DNA from: UBA2377 sp964525935
GTDB taxonomy: Bacteria; Verrucomicrobiota; Verrucomicrobiia; Opitutales; Opitutaceae
Direction of reading: 5' to 3'
NCBI GenBank assembly: GCA_964525935.1
Contig: CAZGJZ010000007.1
Location: 248,001-312,000 of the forward strand
Length of the DNA: 64,000 nt
Positions 1-8,140 of the stretch are shown piece after piece (position 1 is the stretch's first letter; every line of letters begins with the position of its first letter). Under the pieces are notes generated by a model. The model was not told where the DNA came from. It made no database searches and worked only from the letters and a program-made list of their open reading frames with translations. The position numbers and the translations under genes are program-made.

Positions 1-1
1 C

Positions 2-811
2 CTCGCGTCCAAGGAGATTCTCGTCCTCGCCGGCAAGTTCGTCATGGCCGCCGCCAAAAAGCACGGCACCGCTCTCCTGCCCGTCGACAGCGAACACAGC
101 GCCGTTTTTCAGTGCATCGAAGGCCATCCTTCCGCCGGCGTGCGTCGCATCGTCCTCACCGCCAGCGGCGGCGCCTTCCGCGACTGGCCCGTCGCCAAGC
201 TCGCCGACGTCACGCCCGCCGATGCCACCAAGCACCCCAACTGGGCGATGGGCCCCAAGATCACCGTCGATTCCGCCACGCTCGCCAACAAGGGCCTCGA
301 ACTCATCGAGGCGCAGTGCCTCTTCGGCCTGCGTGCCGATCAGTGCCAGGCAATTCTACACCCGCAAAGCATCGTCCACTGTCTCGTCGAGTTCAACGAC
401 GGTGCCATGCTCGCCCAGCTCTCCCCGCCGTCGATGACGTTCCCCATCCAGCACGCGCTGCTCCACCCCGCGCGCGCGCCGGGCGTCGAAGCGCCCCTCG
501 ATTTCACGAAACTGCTCTCGCTCGATTTCCGGCCCGTGGACGAAGGCCGCTTCCCGATGCTGCGCCTCGCCAAGGAAGCCATGTTTGCCGGCGGCAGCGC
601 CCCAGCCATCTACAACGCCGCCAATGAAATTGCCGTCACCGCCTTCATGGCCAGGCGCATCCCTTTCCTTGCGATTCCGGTCGTCGTGGAACAGACTCTC
701 GGCGCCATCAAAAACACCGAACCCGCCGACCTCGCCGCCATTCTCGCCACCGACGCCGAGGCCCGCCACGTCGCCAGCGCCAAACTCGAAAATCCAAATT
801 CGAAAACCTAA
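2..811 (+). CDS. dxr: 1-deoxy-D-xylulose 5-phosphate reductoisomerase, 5'-truncated by window edge
   Basis: This enzyme converts DXP to MEP with NADPH in the non-mevalonate isoprenoid pathway. The frame is open from base 2 and begins inside the conserved LASKEILVLAGKFVM stretch, so the NADPH-binding N-terminus lies outside the window. Visible family motifs include the metal/substrate region VDSEHSA, TASGGAFRDW, and the NWAMGPKITVDSATLANKG segment. The family C-terminal domain follows. The last codons (ENPNSKT) fall in a low-complexity phrase-like sequence at 785-816, which suggests the 3' end was extended by repeat DNA. rseP and ispG follow, a common arrangement with isoprenoid genes. Confidence 0.96.
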   Translation, partial: LASKEILVLAGKFVMAAAKKHGTALLPVDSEHSAVFQCIEGHPSAGVRRIVLTASGGAFRDWPVAKLADVTPADATKHPNWAMGPKITVDSATLANKGLELIEAQCLFGLRADQCQAILHPQSIVHCLVEFNDGAMLAQLSPPSMTFPIQHALLHPARAPGVEAPLDFTKLLSLDFRPVDEGRFPMLRLAKEAMFAGGSAPAIYNAANEIAVTAFMARRIPFLAIPVVVEQTLGAIKNTEPADLAAILATDAEARHVASAKLENPNSKT

Positions 812-816
812 AATTT
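785..816 (+). repeat. Phrase repeat overlapping dxr 3' end
   Basis: The sequence iterates TCGAAAAT / CCAAATTCG / AAAACCTAAAATT, a degenerate word of about 9 bases. It is AT-rich in a GC-rich region, supplies the final dxr codons and ends 8 bases before the rseP GTG. It has the same architecture as the other phrase repeats in this window. Confidence 0.4.
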
Positions 817-823
817 ACCGCCT

Positions 824-2245
824 GTGTCTTCCGATCTTCTTCAAACCCTCCTTTCCAACGTCTGGTCGATCTTCCTCGTCGTCCTCTTCTTCGGCGGCTC
901 GATCTTCGTCCACGAGCTGGGACACTTCCTCGCCGCCCGCCGTCGCGGGGTGAAGGTTGAGCGCTTCTCCATCGGCTTCGGCCCGAAGATCTTTTCCTGG
1001 CGCGGCAAGGACGGCGTCGAATACCGCCTGTCCTGGCTCCCGCTCGGCGGCTATGTCGCCCTGCCCCAGCTCGCCGACCTCCGCGGCATCGAGGGTGACA
1101 GCGATGTCGACGTCGATGCGCTCCCGCCCATCAGCTACGCGACCAAGATGATCGTCTTCGTGGCCGGCGCCGCGTTCAACGTCCTCTTCGCCCTGGCCCT
1201 TGCCACCATCATCTGGTTCATCGGCCAGCCCATGAGCAGCGAGATGGCGACGACGCGCATCGGCTACGTCAGCGCCACGCTCGACCTGCCCGATGGCACC
1301 AAGACGCCCAGCCCCGCCAGCCAGGCCGGCCTCCGCATCGGCGACGTCGTCCGCCAGATCGACGGCATCGCCGTGCATGAGTGGACCGACCTCATGCAGA
1401 CGCTCGTCACCGGCGCCGGTCGCACCGCCAATGGCCAGCCGCAGACCGTCTTCACCATCGAGCGCGACGGCCGCACCGAGGAAGTGACCCTCCGTCCGCT
1501 GCTTTCCGGCGACGAACAACTCCGCCGCGTCGGCATCTCCCCCGGCTACGAGCTCATCGTCCACGCCGTCACCGCCGGCTCCCTCGCCGAACAGGTCGGT
1601 TTCAAGACCGGCGACGAAATCCTCCGCATGAATGCCACGCCCATCCTCAGCGTGGCCACCTATCAGGAAATTCTCACCGCCACGCTGCGCGAACCTGTCA
1701 ATGTCATCGTCAAGCGTGACGGCCAGGAAGTCCCCCTCGTCATCCCCGCCCGCCCTGACGCCAAGCCCGACGCCTCGCTCGGCCTCGCGCTCACCACCGG
1801 TTTCACGCTCACGCATCCCACGCCGTTTGCGCAGATCAGCGACCACATCGTGATGACGTTCCGCACCCTCGCCAGCCTCATCAACCCGCACTCCGACATC
1901 GGCCTGTCCAAGGTCGCCGGCCCCGTCGGCATCGTGCGCATCTTCCACAGCGCTGCCGAGGCCGGCATGCGCGCCATCCTGATGTTCACCATCCTCGTGA
2001 ACATCAACCTCGCCATCTTCAACCTCCTGCCCATCCCCGTGCTCGACGGCGGCCAGATGCTCTTCGCCACCATCGGCCGGCTCCGCGGCCGCGCCCTGCC
2101 CACCAACTTCATCATGGCCGCGCAAAGCACCTTTGTCGTCCTCCTGTTCTCGATGATCATTTACATCAGCTTCTTCGACGTCCGCCGCGTCGTCCGCGAC
2201 GTGCAGTCCAGCCGCACCGAAGCCGCCGCGCCTGCGGGCAAGTGA
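824..2245 (+). CDS. rseP: Site-2 intramembrane zinc metalloprotease RseP
   Basis: This is an inner-membrane protease of the RseP/YaeL family, which in other bacteria cleaves anti-sigma factors and signal peptides. The zinc motif HELGH is at residues 30-34 inside the first membrane segment. Two PDZ domains follow, around residues 145-225 and 240-310. The second active-site motif NLLPIPVLDGGQ lies in a late membrane segment. The length of 473 residues is normal. The start is a GTG 12 bases after the dxr stop; no in-frame ATG is better placed. The gene is probably in an operon with dxr and ispG. Confidence 0.96.
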   Translation: MSSDLLQTLLSNVWSIFLVVLFFGGSIFVHELGHFLAARRRGVKVERFSIGFGPKIFSWRGKDGVEYRLSWLPLGGYVALPQLADLRGIEGDSDVDVDALPPISYATKMIVFVAGAAFNVLFALALATIIWFIGQPMSSEMATTRIGYVSATLDLPDGTKTPSPASQAGLRIGDVVRQIDGIAVHEWTDLMQTLVTGAGRTANGQPQTVFTIERDGRTEEVTLRPLLSGDEQLRRVGISPGYELIVHAVTAGSLAEQVGFKTGDEILRMNATPILSVATYQEILTATLREPVNVIVKRDGQEVPLVIPARPDAKPDASLGLALTTGFTLTHPTPFAQISDHIVMTFRTLASLINPHSDIGLSKVAGPVGIVRIFHSAAEAGMRAILMFTILVNINLAIFNLLPIPVLDGGQMLFATIGRLRGRALPTNFIMAAQSTFVVLLFSMIIYISFFDVRRVVRDVQSSRTEAAAPAGK

Positions 2246-2330
2246 CAAGGCCCAAGTAACAAGTGCCAAGAATGGCCCCACCTTTCTGCCGGTTTCTTCA
2301 CCTGATACTTGATCCCTGATACTTGCTCCT
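2240..2330. repeat. Inverted pair of phrase repeats upstream of ispG
   Basis: The left arm (2240-2270) repeats the word CAAGT as CAAGTGACAAGG, CCAAGTAA and CAAGTGCCAAG. The right arm (2301-2329) is CCTGATACTTG / ATCCCTGATACTTG. Its reverse complement, CAAGTATCAGGGATCAAGTA, aligns to the left arm with one gap. The arms could form an imperfect hairpin ending 8 bases before the ispG ATG. Confidence 0.6.
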
Positions 2331-2337
2331 TCTCCGC

Positions 2338-4371
2338 ATGAGCTACTGCGCGTCCCGCTTTCAAACCATCCGCCGTCGCACCGTTGAGGTGAAGTTCGGC
2401 GGCGTTGGCGTGGGCGGCGCCAATCCCATCCGCGTGCAGTCGATGACGACCAGCGACACGCAGGACATCGCCGCCACGGTGAAGCAGTCCATCGCCCTCG
2501 CCGAGGTCGGCTGCGAGATCGTCCGCATCACCGCTCCCAACGTCGCCGCCGCCAAGTGCCTCAAGGACATCCGCGCGCAGTTCACCGCCGCCGGCTTCGG
2601 CCACATTCCGCTCGTCGCCGACATCCACTTCCTCCCCTCCGCCGCCATGGAGGCCGTCGAGCACGTCGAGAAAGTCCGCGTCAACCCGGGCAACTACGCC
2701 GATAAGAAAAAATTCGCCGTCACCGAATACACCGACGCCGACTACGAGCGCGAACTCCAGCGCCTCCACGAATCCTTCACCCCACTCGTCCTGCGTGCCA
2801 AGGCCCTCGGTCGCGCGCTCCGCATCGGCACCAATCACGGCTCGCTCTCCGATCGCATCATGAACCGTTACGGCGACACGCCGCTCGGCATGGTGGAGAG
2901 CGCCCTCGAATTCCTGCGCATCGCCGAGAGCAACGGCTACAAGCAGATGATCCTGTCGATGAAGGCCTCGAACCCGAAGGTCATGATCCAGGCCTACCGC
3001 CTCCTCGTGCAGCGCATGCAGCAGGAGGACATGCACTACCCGCTCCATCTCGGCGTCACCGAGGCCGGCGATGGCGAAGACGGCCGCATCAAGAGCGCCA
3101 TCGGCATCGGCTCCCTCCTTCTCGACGGCCTCGGCGACACCATCCGCGTTTCCCTCACCGAGGACAGCGTCTACGAAATCCCCGTCGCCCGCGCCATCGC
3201 CGACAAAGCGATGTCGCTCTGGAAGCCGGAAAGTGGAGACCGGAAACCGGAAAGCACTTCCGACGGCATTGATCCGTATCACTTCACTCGCCGCGAAACC
3301 GCGACCCTTCGCCTCGGCGAAAAAATCACCGTCGGTCCCGAACAACCCCCGCGTGTCATCGTCCGCACCACGCTCGCCGAGTTAAACAATCCGGCATCAG
3401 ACATCCTCAATCCGCAATTGCTCAAGGACACGCCCGCGGAAGGCCTGCTCGTCACCATCGCCACCGCCGCCGACCTGACTTCGCTCTCAACTCTCAACTC
3501 TCAGCTCTCAACTCCCACCGGCTCCACCTTCCTCGTGCTCGAGCTGGCGCCTGCGATCACCCTCGCCGACCTGAAAACCCACGCCGCGTCCCTACCTGCC
3601 GGCACGATGCTCCTCCGCCCCTGCGGCGCGGCCGACACCGCCGCGCTCACGGGCTTCGCCCAGTTCGCTCACGAGCACCAGTTCATCGTCGCCGCTGAAA
3701 TCGTCCCGGCCGATTTCCCCGCGCTGGCCGACACTCTCCGCCAGCTCAGCGACACCGCCTTCGTCTTCACGCTCAACCCTCAGCCCTCAACGCTCAACCC
3801 AGCCCATTCCGTGGGCCGCTATCGCCAGCTCGCCGAAGCCCTCCGCACGCTCGGCTCGCGCGCCCCGATCTGGATTCGCAACACCGGCGCCACCGCCGTT
3901 CGTAGCGAGCCCAGTTTTCTTTCCAAACTCCTCGAGGCCTCGTTCCTCACCGGCAGCCTGCTCTGCGATGGCCTCGGCGATTTCGTTTCCATCGAGACGG
4001 AAACCGACGCCCCTCGCGCCACCCGGCTGACCTATAACGTGCTCCAGGGCGCCGGTGCCCGCATTTCCAAGACCGAGTTCGTCGCCTGCCCTTCCTGTGG
4101 CCGCACGCTTTTCGATCTCCAGACGACCACGCAGCGCATCCGCGCCCAGACCGGCCACCTCAAGGGTGTGAAGCTCGCCATCATGGGTTGCATCGTCAAC
4201 GGACCCGGCGAGATGGCCGACGCCGATTTCGGTTACGTCGGCGGCGCCCCGGGCAAGATCAACCTCTACGTCGGCAAAAACTGCGTCCAATACAACATCC
4301 CCCAGGCCGAGGCCGACGCCCGTCTCATTGCGCTCATCAAAGAGCATGGCAAGTGGGTCGACCCCACCTGA
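2338..4371 (+). CDS. ispG: 4-hydroxy-3-methylbut-2-enyl diphosphate synthase, long three-domain form
   Basis: IspG (GcpE) makes HMBPP from MEcPP with a 4Fe-4S cluster and reduced ferredoxin or flavodoxin. The TIM-barrel domain starts with RRTVEVKFGGVGVGG and PIRVQSMT. The cluster domain at the C-terminus has ACPSCGRTLFDLQ and MGCIVNGPGE, giving the three cysteines and the glutamate expected. At 677 residues it is the long form with a large insert between the two domains, as known from Chlamydiae, plants and Bacteroidetes. ATG 2338 is chosen over an in-frame TTG at 2323 because the protein homology starts at MSYCASRF. The insert contains three in-frame phrase repeats (residues about 295-306, 382-393 and 477-488). 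Confidence 0.96.
   Translation: MSYCASRFQTIRRRTVEVKFGGVGVGGANPIRVQSMTTSDTQDIAATVKQSIALAEVGCEIVRITAPNVAAAKCLKDIRAQFTAAGFGHIPLVADIHFLPSAAMEAVEHVEKVRVNPGNYADKKKFAVTEYTDADYERELQRLHESFTPLVLRAKALGRALRIGTNHGSLSDRIMNRYGDTPLGMVESALEFLRIAESNGYKQMILSMKASNPKVMIQAYRLLVQRMQQEDMHYPLHLGVTEAGDGEDGRIKSAIGIGSLLLDGLGDTIRVSLTEDSVYEIPVARAIADKAMSLWKPESGDRKPESTSDGIDPYHFTRRETATLRLGEKITVGPEQPPRVIVRTTLAELNNPASDILNPQLLKDTPAEGLLVTIATAADLTSLSTLNSQLSTPTGSTFLVLELAPAITLADLKTHAASLPAGTMLLRPCGAADTAALTGFAQFAHEHQFIVAAEIVPADFPALADTLRQLSDTAFVFTLNPQPSTLNPAHSVGRYRQLAEALRTLGSRAPIWIRNTGATAVRSEPSFLSKLLEASFLTGSLLCDGLGDFVSIETETDAPRATRLTYNVLQGAGARISKTEFVACPSCGRTLFDLQTTTQRIRAQTGHLKGVKLAIMGCIVNGPGEMADADFGYVGGAPGKINLYVGKNCVQYNIPQAEADARLIALIKEHGKWVDPT
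3221..3256 (+). repeat. In-frame phrase repeat inside ispG (GGAAGCCGGAAAG type)
   Basis: The word CCGGAAAG is iterated three times here and translates as KPESGDRKPEST. The same word family occurs in reverse orientation upstream of the mannosidase gene at 11358-11400. It lies at the start of the IspG insert domain, where a flexible linker would be tolerated. Confidence 0.5.
3482..3515 (+). repeat. In-frame CTCAACT phrase repeat inside ispG
   Basis: Four degenerate copies of the heptamer CTCAACT are translated as LSTLNSQLSTP. The same heptamer tract occurs between genes at 6498-6527 and 32406-32437, both times just before a start codon. This copy is within coding sequence and keeps the reading frame. 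Confidence 0.6.
3769..3800 (+). repeat. Second in-frame CTCAAC phrase repeat inside ispG
   Basis: Iterations of CTCAACC / CTCAGCC / CTCAACG / CTCAACC are translated as LNPQPSTLNP. This is the third repeat-derived segment in the IspG insert domain and is a degenerate relative of the tract at 3482-3515. Confidence 0.5.
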
Positions 4372-5005
4372 TCCGCCCGTAGTCGCGTGGCCCCGAGCGT
4401 GGGTTCGGGGACGCATCACAGCTCCTCACGGCTTGCCTCCTCCCTTCTTCGGCAAAACTCCGCGCGCTCCGCGTCCTCTGCGTTTCCACCGGGTCGTGCA
4501 AATTTTTCCGCGCGCGCACCAGCTGCGCGTATCCATTTCTCCACGCCGTCACGTTGCCGTAACCTTGCCGTCACCTATGTAAACCCCGGGCGTTTTCCGT
4601 ATTTCTACGCACACTACATTCATCGCAGCGCGCGCCCCCAAACCGGTGCCAGCGTGGCAACCAAAAAATCGAAAAAGTTATGCTCACCCCCACTGTGAAC
4701 AACTTGTCAGAAAGTTCGCCTTGAAATGCTTTTTAGGTTCACAGTTACTCCGCACCTCGTCAGTTCTGTCCGGCTTCCCGTTCGTTCTTTTCCACGTCGA
4801 TTTCGACCCCCTTTCCAGCCCAGCGGCAATACCCATCAGTATGCCATGGCCATCAACGTTTTACATCTTATCGCTTTTATCCCCACTCGCTACCCGATGG
4901 CCGGCCCAAAATTTCATTGCTGAGCATAGGTTTGAAAGCGGAGCGAGCGGCGTGCGAGAGCCCCTGCGGTGCCCAATGTGAATAAAACCGCCTTTCCGCC
5001 AGCCC
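4372..5005. other. Non-coding region upstream of dnaA, candidate replication origin
   Basis: No convincing gene lies in these 634 bases, and the base composition becomes more AT-rich than in the flanking genes. Three sequences resemble the DnaA box TTATCCACA: TTATGCTCA at 4678, TGTGAACAA (reverse orientation) at 4694 and TTATCCCCA at 4877. A phrase repeat occupies 4458-4487, and short direct repeats of TTGCCGT lie near 4553-4570. The position next to dnaA supports an origin, but the boxes are imperfect and no clear unwinding element was identified. The region may simply be the dnaA promoter and leader. Confidence 0.3.
4458..4487 (+). repeat. Phrase repeat (CTCCGCG type)
   Basis: The degenerate word CTCCGCG / GCTCCGCGT / CCTCTGCGTTTCC is iterated three times with a period of about 9-10 bases. 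It resembles the TTCCGTG phrase at 38551-38578 and the TTTGCGCC phrase at 36123-36154. Confidence 0.4.
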
Positions 5006-6403
5006 ATGCCTTCTTCGTCCCTGTCCCACAGCCTGTGGGAAACCGTCAAATGCGACTTCAAGGAACTCTTTCCTGAAGACGTCTTCCAAATGTGGTTCGA
5101 GCCCCTCGTGTGCCTCGATACCGCGGAAGACAGCATGACGCTGGGCGTCCCCAATGATTTTGCGGCCATCTGGATCCACGACAATTATCTGGATCTTATC
5201 ACCCAGCGCCTGCGCCTGTCCGCCGGCCGCATGGTCAACGTGACGCTCAAGAAGGCCGATTCCGCCGCCGGTCGCCACCCGCATGCCGGCTCCACGGCGC
5301 ACCCCGCCGAGCCCGCCCCCGCCCCGAAGGCCCGCACCGCCGCCAAGCGCGCCCCGCGTTACGATGACCGCGGCGCCGTCGCCGGTTCGCTCAACGCCCG
5401 TAACACCTTCGAAACTTTTGTCGTCGGCGCCAACAACCAGATGGCCCACGCCGCGTCGCTCGCCGTCGCGCAGGCCCCCGCCCAAGCCTACAACCCCCTT
5501 TTCCTCTACGGTGACACCGGGCTGGGCAAAACCCACCTGATGCACGCCATCGGGCACGCCATCCTCCGCGCCAACCCCGATGCGCGCGTCGCCTACCTCT
5601 CGACCGAGAAGTTCACCAACGAGTTCATCCAGGCCCTGCAGGAGAACAATCTCACCAAGTTCCGCCAGCGCTACCGCCACGTTGATGTCCTCTTGATCGA
5701 CGATGTGCAGTTCCTCGCCGGCAAGGAGCGCATCCAGGAAGAGTTCTTCCACACCTTCAACGACCTCTTCGAGGCCGGGAAACAGATCGTCCTCTCCAGC
5801 GACCGCCGCGCCAGCGAGATCCAGAAACTCGAGGCCCGCCTCGTCTCCCGCTTCGAGTGGGGCCTGCCCGCCGACATCCAGGCGCCCGATTTCGAGACCC
5901 GCGTCGCCATCCTGCGCACCAAGGCCGCCACCCTGAAGGCCGACCTCCCGGAGTCCGTCGTCAATTTCATCGCGCAGAACATTTCCAAGAACATCCGCCG
6001 CCTCGAAGGCGCGCTGATCAAGGTCGCCAGCTACTCCGCCCTCACCGGCAAGACCCTCGACCTCGCCACCACCGAGATGCTCCTGCAGGACGTGCTCATG
6101 GAGCAGGCCCAGAACATCCTCACGATGGAGGCCATCCAGAAACGCGTCGCCGATCACTACCAGATCCGCCACAGCGACATGACCAGCAAGCGCCGGCCCA
6201 ACAACATCGCCATTCCCCGCCAGATCGCGATGTATCTCGCCCGCACGCTCACCAAGCATTCCCTCCAGGAAATCGGCGATGCCTTCGGTGGCCGCGACCA
6301 CGGCACCGTGATCCACGCCTGCAAGGCCGTGGACAACATGATGGAGCAGGACGCCTCCACGCGCAGCAGCGTGGACTTCCTGAAAGCCCAGCTCTCGCGG
6401 TAA
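5006..6403 (+). CDS. dnaA: Chromosomal replication initiator protein DnaA
   Basis: DnaA binds origin DnaA boxes and unwinds DNA in an ATP-dependent manner. Domain I covers residues 5-85, and a variable Ala/Pro-rich domain II covers about 85-125. The AAA+ domain carries Walker A GDTGLGKT at 169-176 and Walker B LLIDDVQFL. Domain IV has the DNA-binding signature GRDHGTVIHACKAV near the C-terminus. The 465-residue length is typical. dnaN, recF and gyrB are not adjacent, so the gene is not in the classical dnaA-dnaN cluster. The 634-base non-coding stretch upstream suggests dedicated control. Confidence 0.97.
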   Translation: MPSSSLSHSLWETVKCDFKELFPEDVFQMWFEPLVCLDTAEDSMTLGVPNDFAAIWIHDNYLDLITQRLRLSAGRMVNVTLKKADSAAGRHPHAGSTAHPAEPAPAPKARTAAKRAPRYDDRGAVAGSLNARNTFETFVVGANNQMAHAASLAVAQAPAQAYNPLFLYGDTGLGKTHLMHAIGHAILRANPDARVAYLSTEKFTNEFIQALQENNLTKFRQRYRHVDVLLIDDVQFLAGKERIQEEFFHTFNDLFEAGKQIVLSSDRRASEIQKLEARLVSRFEWGLPADIQAPDFETRVAILRTKAATLKADLPESVVNFIAQNISKNIRRLEGALIKVASYSALTGKTLDLATTEMLLQDVLMEQAQNILTMEAIQKRVADHYQIRHSDMTSKRRPNNIAIPRQIAMYLARTLTKHSLQEIGDAFGGRDHGTVIHACKAVDNMMEQDASTRSSVDFLKAQLSR

Positions 6404-6428
6404 GGGGGTTGGCGGCGTATGCGCCGCA

Positions 6429-6527
6429 GTTGAAAGTTGAGGCGGGATGGTTGAGGGTTTCGACCGCGCGCATTCGTTCGCGCCGACTTGCCACACCCCC
6501 TCAACTCTCAACACTCAGCTCTCAACC
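6429..6527. repeat. Inverted pair of CTCAACT phrase repeats
   Basis: The left arm at 6429-6457 iterates GTTGAAA, GTTGAGG and GTTGAGGG. The right arm at 6498-6527 is the complementary type, CCCTCAACT / CTCAACA / CTCAGCT / CTCAACC. The arms can pair over a 40-base spacer. The right arm abuts the ATG of the next gene with no spacer, so it occupies the position of the ribosome-binding site. Confidence 0.6.
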
Positions 6528-7073
6528 ATGAATTTATCTCCCGAACAAACTCAAGCCGTCGCCAGCTGGGTCGCCGCCGGCGACAATCTCTCCGCGGTGC
6601 AGAAAAAGCTCACGGAGCAGTTCAAGATTTCGATGACCTACCGCGACGTCCGTTTCCTCGTGGATGATCTCAACCTCGCGCTCAAGGATCCCGCCCCCAA
6701 GGTCGACACCTCCGACGTCAGCAAGGTCCAGCCCGCCGCGCCCGCCGCCGGCGCTGGCCGCCCCGCCCCTGCCGCCGGGGAAGAAGACACCCTGCCGCCC
6801 GAAGATGAATTTGCCGACGAAGCCGCTGACGCCCTGCCGCCTGCCGGTGCCAGCGCCGTGAGCGTGGAGATCGACAAGGTCAACCTGATCCCCGGCGCTC
6901 TCGCCAGCGGCACCGTCACCTTCAGCGACGGCGTCACCGGCAAGTGGATCGTCGACAACCAGGGTCGTCCCGGCTTCACGCAAGTCAGCCAGCCCGGCTA
7001 CCGCCCGACCCCCGCCGACGCGCAAGCCTTCATGCAAGAGCTCAGCCGCCAGTTCCAATCCCGCGGCATGTAA
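6528..7073 (+). CDS. Conserved hypothetical protein with Pro/Ala-rich linker
   Basis: I do not recognise a named family. The protein is 181 residues long. The N-terminal 60 residues (LSPEQTQAVASWVAAGDNLS, then VRFLVDDLNLALKD) look like a helical, possibly helix-turn-helix, domain. Residues about 70-110 are Ala/Pro/Glu-rich and disordered. The C-terminal 75 residues contain a beta-rich stretch (ASGTVTFSDGVTGKWIVDNQGRPGF) and a terminal helix. There is no signal peptide. The ATG follows a phrase repeat directly. A strong terminator at 7109-7138 ends the unit. Location behind dnaA does not define a function. Confidence 0.8.
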   Translation: MNLSPEQTQAVASWVAAGDNLSAVQKKLTEQFKISMTYRDVRFLVDDLNLALKDPAPKVDTSDVSKVQPAAPAAGAGRPAPAAGEEDTLPPEDEFADEAADALPPAGASAVSVEIDKVNLIPGALASGTVTFSDGVTGKWIVDNQGRPGFTQVSQPGYRPTPADAQAFMQELSRQFQSRGM

Positions 7074-7108
7074 GGTCACGCAACAAAACCTTCGCTACCC
7101 GTTGTTGT

Positions 7109-7138
7109 AAGCCCGGCCGTCGGCCGGGCTTATTTTTT
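7109..7138 (+). terminator. Rho-independent terminator
   Basis: A perfect 10-bp stem (AAGCCCGGCC / GGCCGGGCTT) with a 3-base loop is followed by ATTTTTT. It lies 35 bases after the stop of the preceding gene. Confidence 0.85.
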
Positions 7139-7142
7139 CCAG

Positions 7143-7171
7143 CACCGATGTTCGTAATTCGAACATCGGTG
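7143..7171. repeat. Perfect 12-bp inverted repeat
   Basis: CACCGATGTTCG at 7143-7154 and its exact complement at 7160-7171 flank the loop TAATT. It lies between the terminator and the 3' end of the AraC gene. There is no T tract on either side, so it is not an obvious terminator. It may be a palindromic dispersed repeat or an mRNA 3'-end stabiliser. Confidence 0.6.
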
Positions 7172-7197
7172 AGCGAACGCCGTAGCAATTCGCGCGG

Positions 7198-8070
7198 TTA
7201 GCGGGCCAATCGCTCCTCAACCGCCACCTGCTTCCCTGCCTGCACCGCCAGTTCCCGCTCCCGGCTCGGGCTATGCCCCGTCGCCTGCACAAATTGGCGG
7301 TGAAAATACTGCGGGTTCCCCAATCCCGCCTCGATCGCCACCGCCTTGAGCGGCAGCCGCGTGTGTCCGAGAAGATGCCGCGCCAGTTCGATCCGCCGGC
7401 CCAGCACATAACGCTGCAACGTGATCCCGTGCTGTATGCGAAACCGCCGTGCCAGGTGGTTCTGGCTCACCCCAAAACTCCGCGCGAGCGCCGGCACGTC
7501 CAGCGGCTCGCGGTAGCGCTCATCCAGTTGCCGCCGCACCGCGTCCAGCACGCCATCCACGCGCGTAGGCTTGGCCGCCGCCGAGGCGCGCGGGCGTGAT
7601 CCCACCATCACGGCCAGCGCCAGCAGGAATCCCTGCAACGCCGTGCTCGCCGCGACCTTCGCCAGTTTCGCCTCCGTCCCGCCGTCAGCGAGCCGGCGCA
7701 AATGGATGATTTCCTGCAACCGCTCCCGCAACCATCGTCCCTGCGGTCCCGGCCGCCAATGCACCGGCAGCGTCACCGTCGCGCCCTCCGCCGGTTGCAT
7801 TTCGAAGTGCAGACACAAGTGCTGCCCCGGCGCATCCAAGTCGTAGCGCGTCGGCAGGCCCGGCGGGGTGATCGTAAAATCTCCCCGCTGCAGCCGCACC
7901 ATCCGCCGCCCCAGCCACATGCGTCCGGTGTAGTCATAGAAGTGCAGCGCCACCGTCGGCGACTGGTAAACCAGTCCGGGGTTGTGCTCGGGCATGGGAA
8001 ACCAGCCGCCGTTATTCATCCCTGGCCCGGCCGATTGCGGCCAGCGAAACGTGTAGGCGGATATTTCCAT
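7198..8070 (-). CDS. AraC-family transcriptional regulator
   Basis: A 290-residue regulator with an N-terminal cupin-like effector domain (about 1-150; LQRGDFTITPPGLPTRYDLD) and a C-terminal pair of helix-turn-helix motifs (about 190-285). The second motif is AGLGNPQYFHRQFVQATGHSP. Family members of this shape usually sense a sugar or related small molecule. The gene is divergent from two PhyH-like oxygenase genes. The 139-base gap holds a 13-base direct repeat with a 20-base period, a good candidate for its operator. The likely targets are the oxygenases; the effector is unknown. Confidence 0.92.
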   Translation of the reverse strand: MEISAYTFRWPQSAGPGMNNGGWFPMPEHNPGLVYQSPTVALHFYDYTGRMWLGRRMVRLQRGDFTITPPGLPTRYDLDAPGQHLCLHFEMQPAEGATVTLPVHWRPGPQGRWLRERLQEIIHLRRLADGGTEAKLAKVAASTALQGFLLALAVMVGSRPRASAAAKPTRVDGVLDAVRRQLDERYREPLDVPALARSFGVSQNHLARRFRIQHGITLQRYVLGRRIELARHLLGHTRLPLKAVAIEAGLGNPQYFHRQFVQATGHSPSRERELAVQAGKQVAVEERLAR

Positions 8071-8075
8071 GTGTT

Positions 8076-8108
8076 GAAATCAGACAACATGAGGCGAAAT
8101 CCGACAAC
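8076..8108. promoter_or_regulatory. Candidate AraC operator: direct repeat GAAATCMGACAAC, 20-bp period
   Basis: GAAATCAGACAAC at 8076-8088 and GAAATCCGACAAC at 8096-8108 differ by one base and are spaced by exactly two helical turns. AraC-family proteins typically bind such tandem half-sites with their two helix-turn-helix motifs. The site starts 6 bases upstream of the AraC start codon and about 100 bases upstream of the first oxygenase gene. Confidence 0.5.
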
Positions 8109-8140
8109 CGCTTTTTCTTCCCGCCCAGCCTGCCTCCCCA

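Noticed and set aside
815..2281. Long antisense open frame opposite rseP
   Set aside because: High-GC shadow frame: Gly/Asp/Glu/Val/Ala-rich with no domain, fully overlapped by a certain gene. The same applies to antisense frames opposite the PhyH pair, the mannosidase, both beta-helix genes and secA.
2240..2330. CRISPR-like spacing of repeats
   Set aside because: The phrase repeats have no constant repeat with unique spacers and no cas genes are present. Periods are 7-10 bases, far too short.
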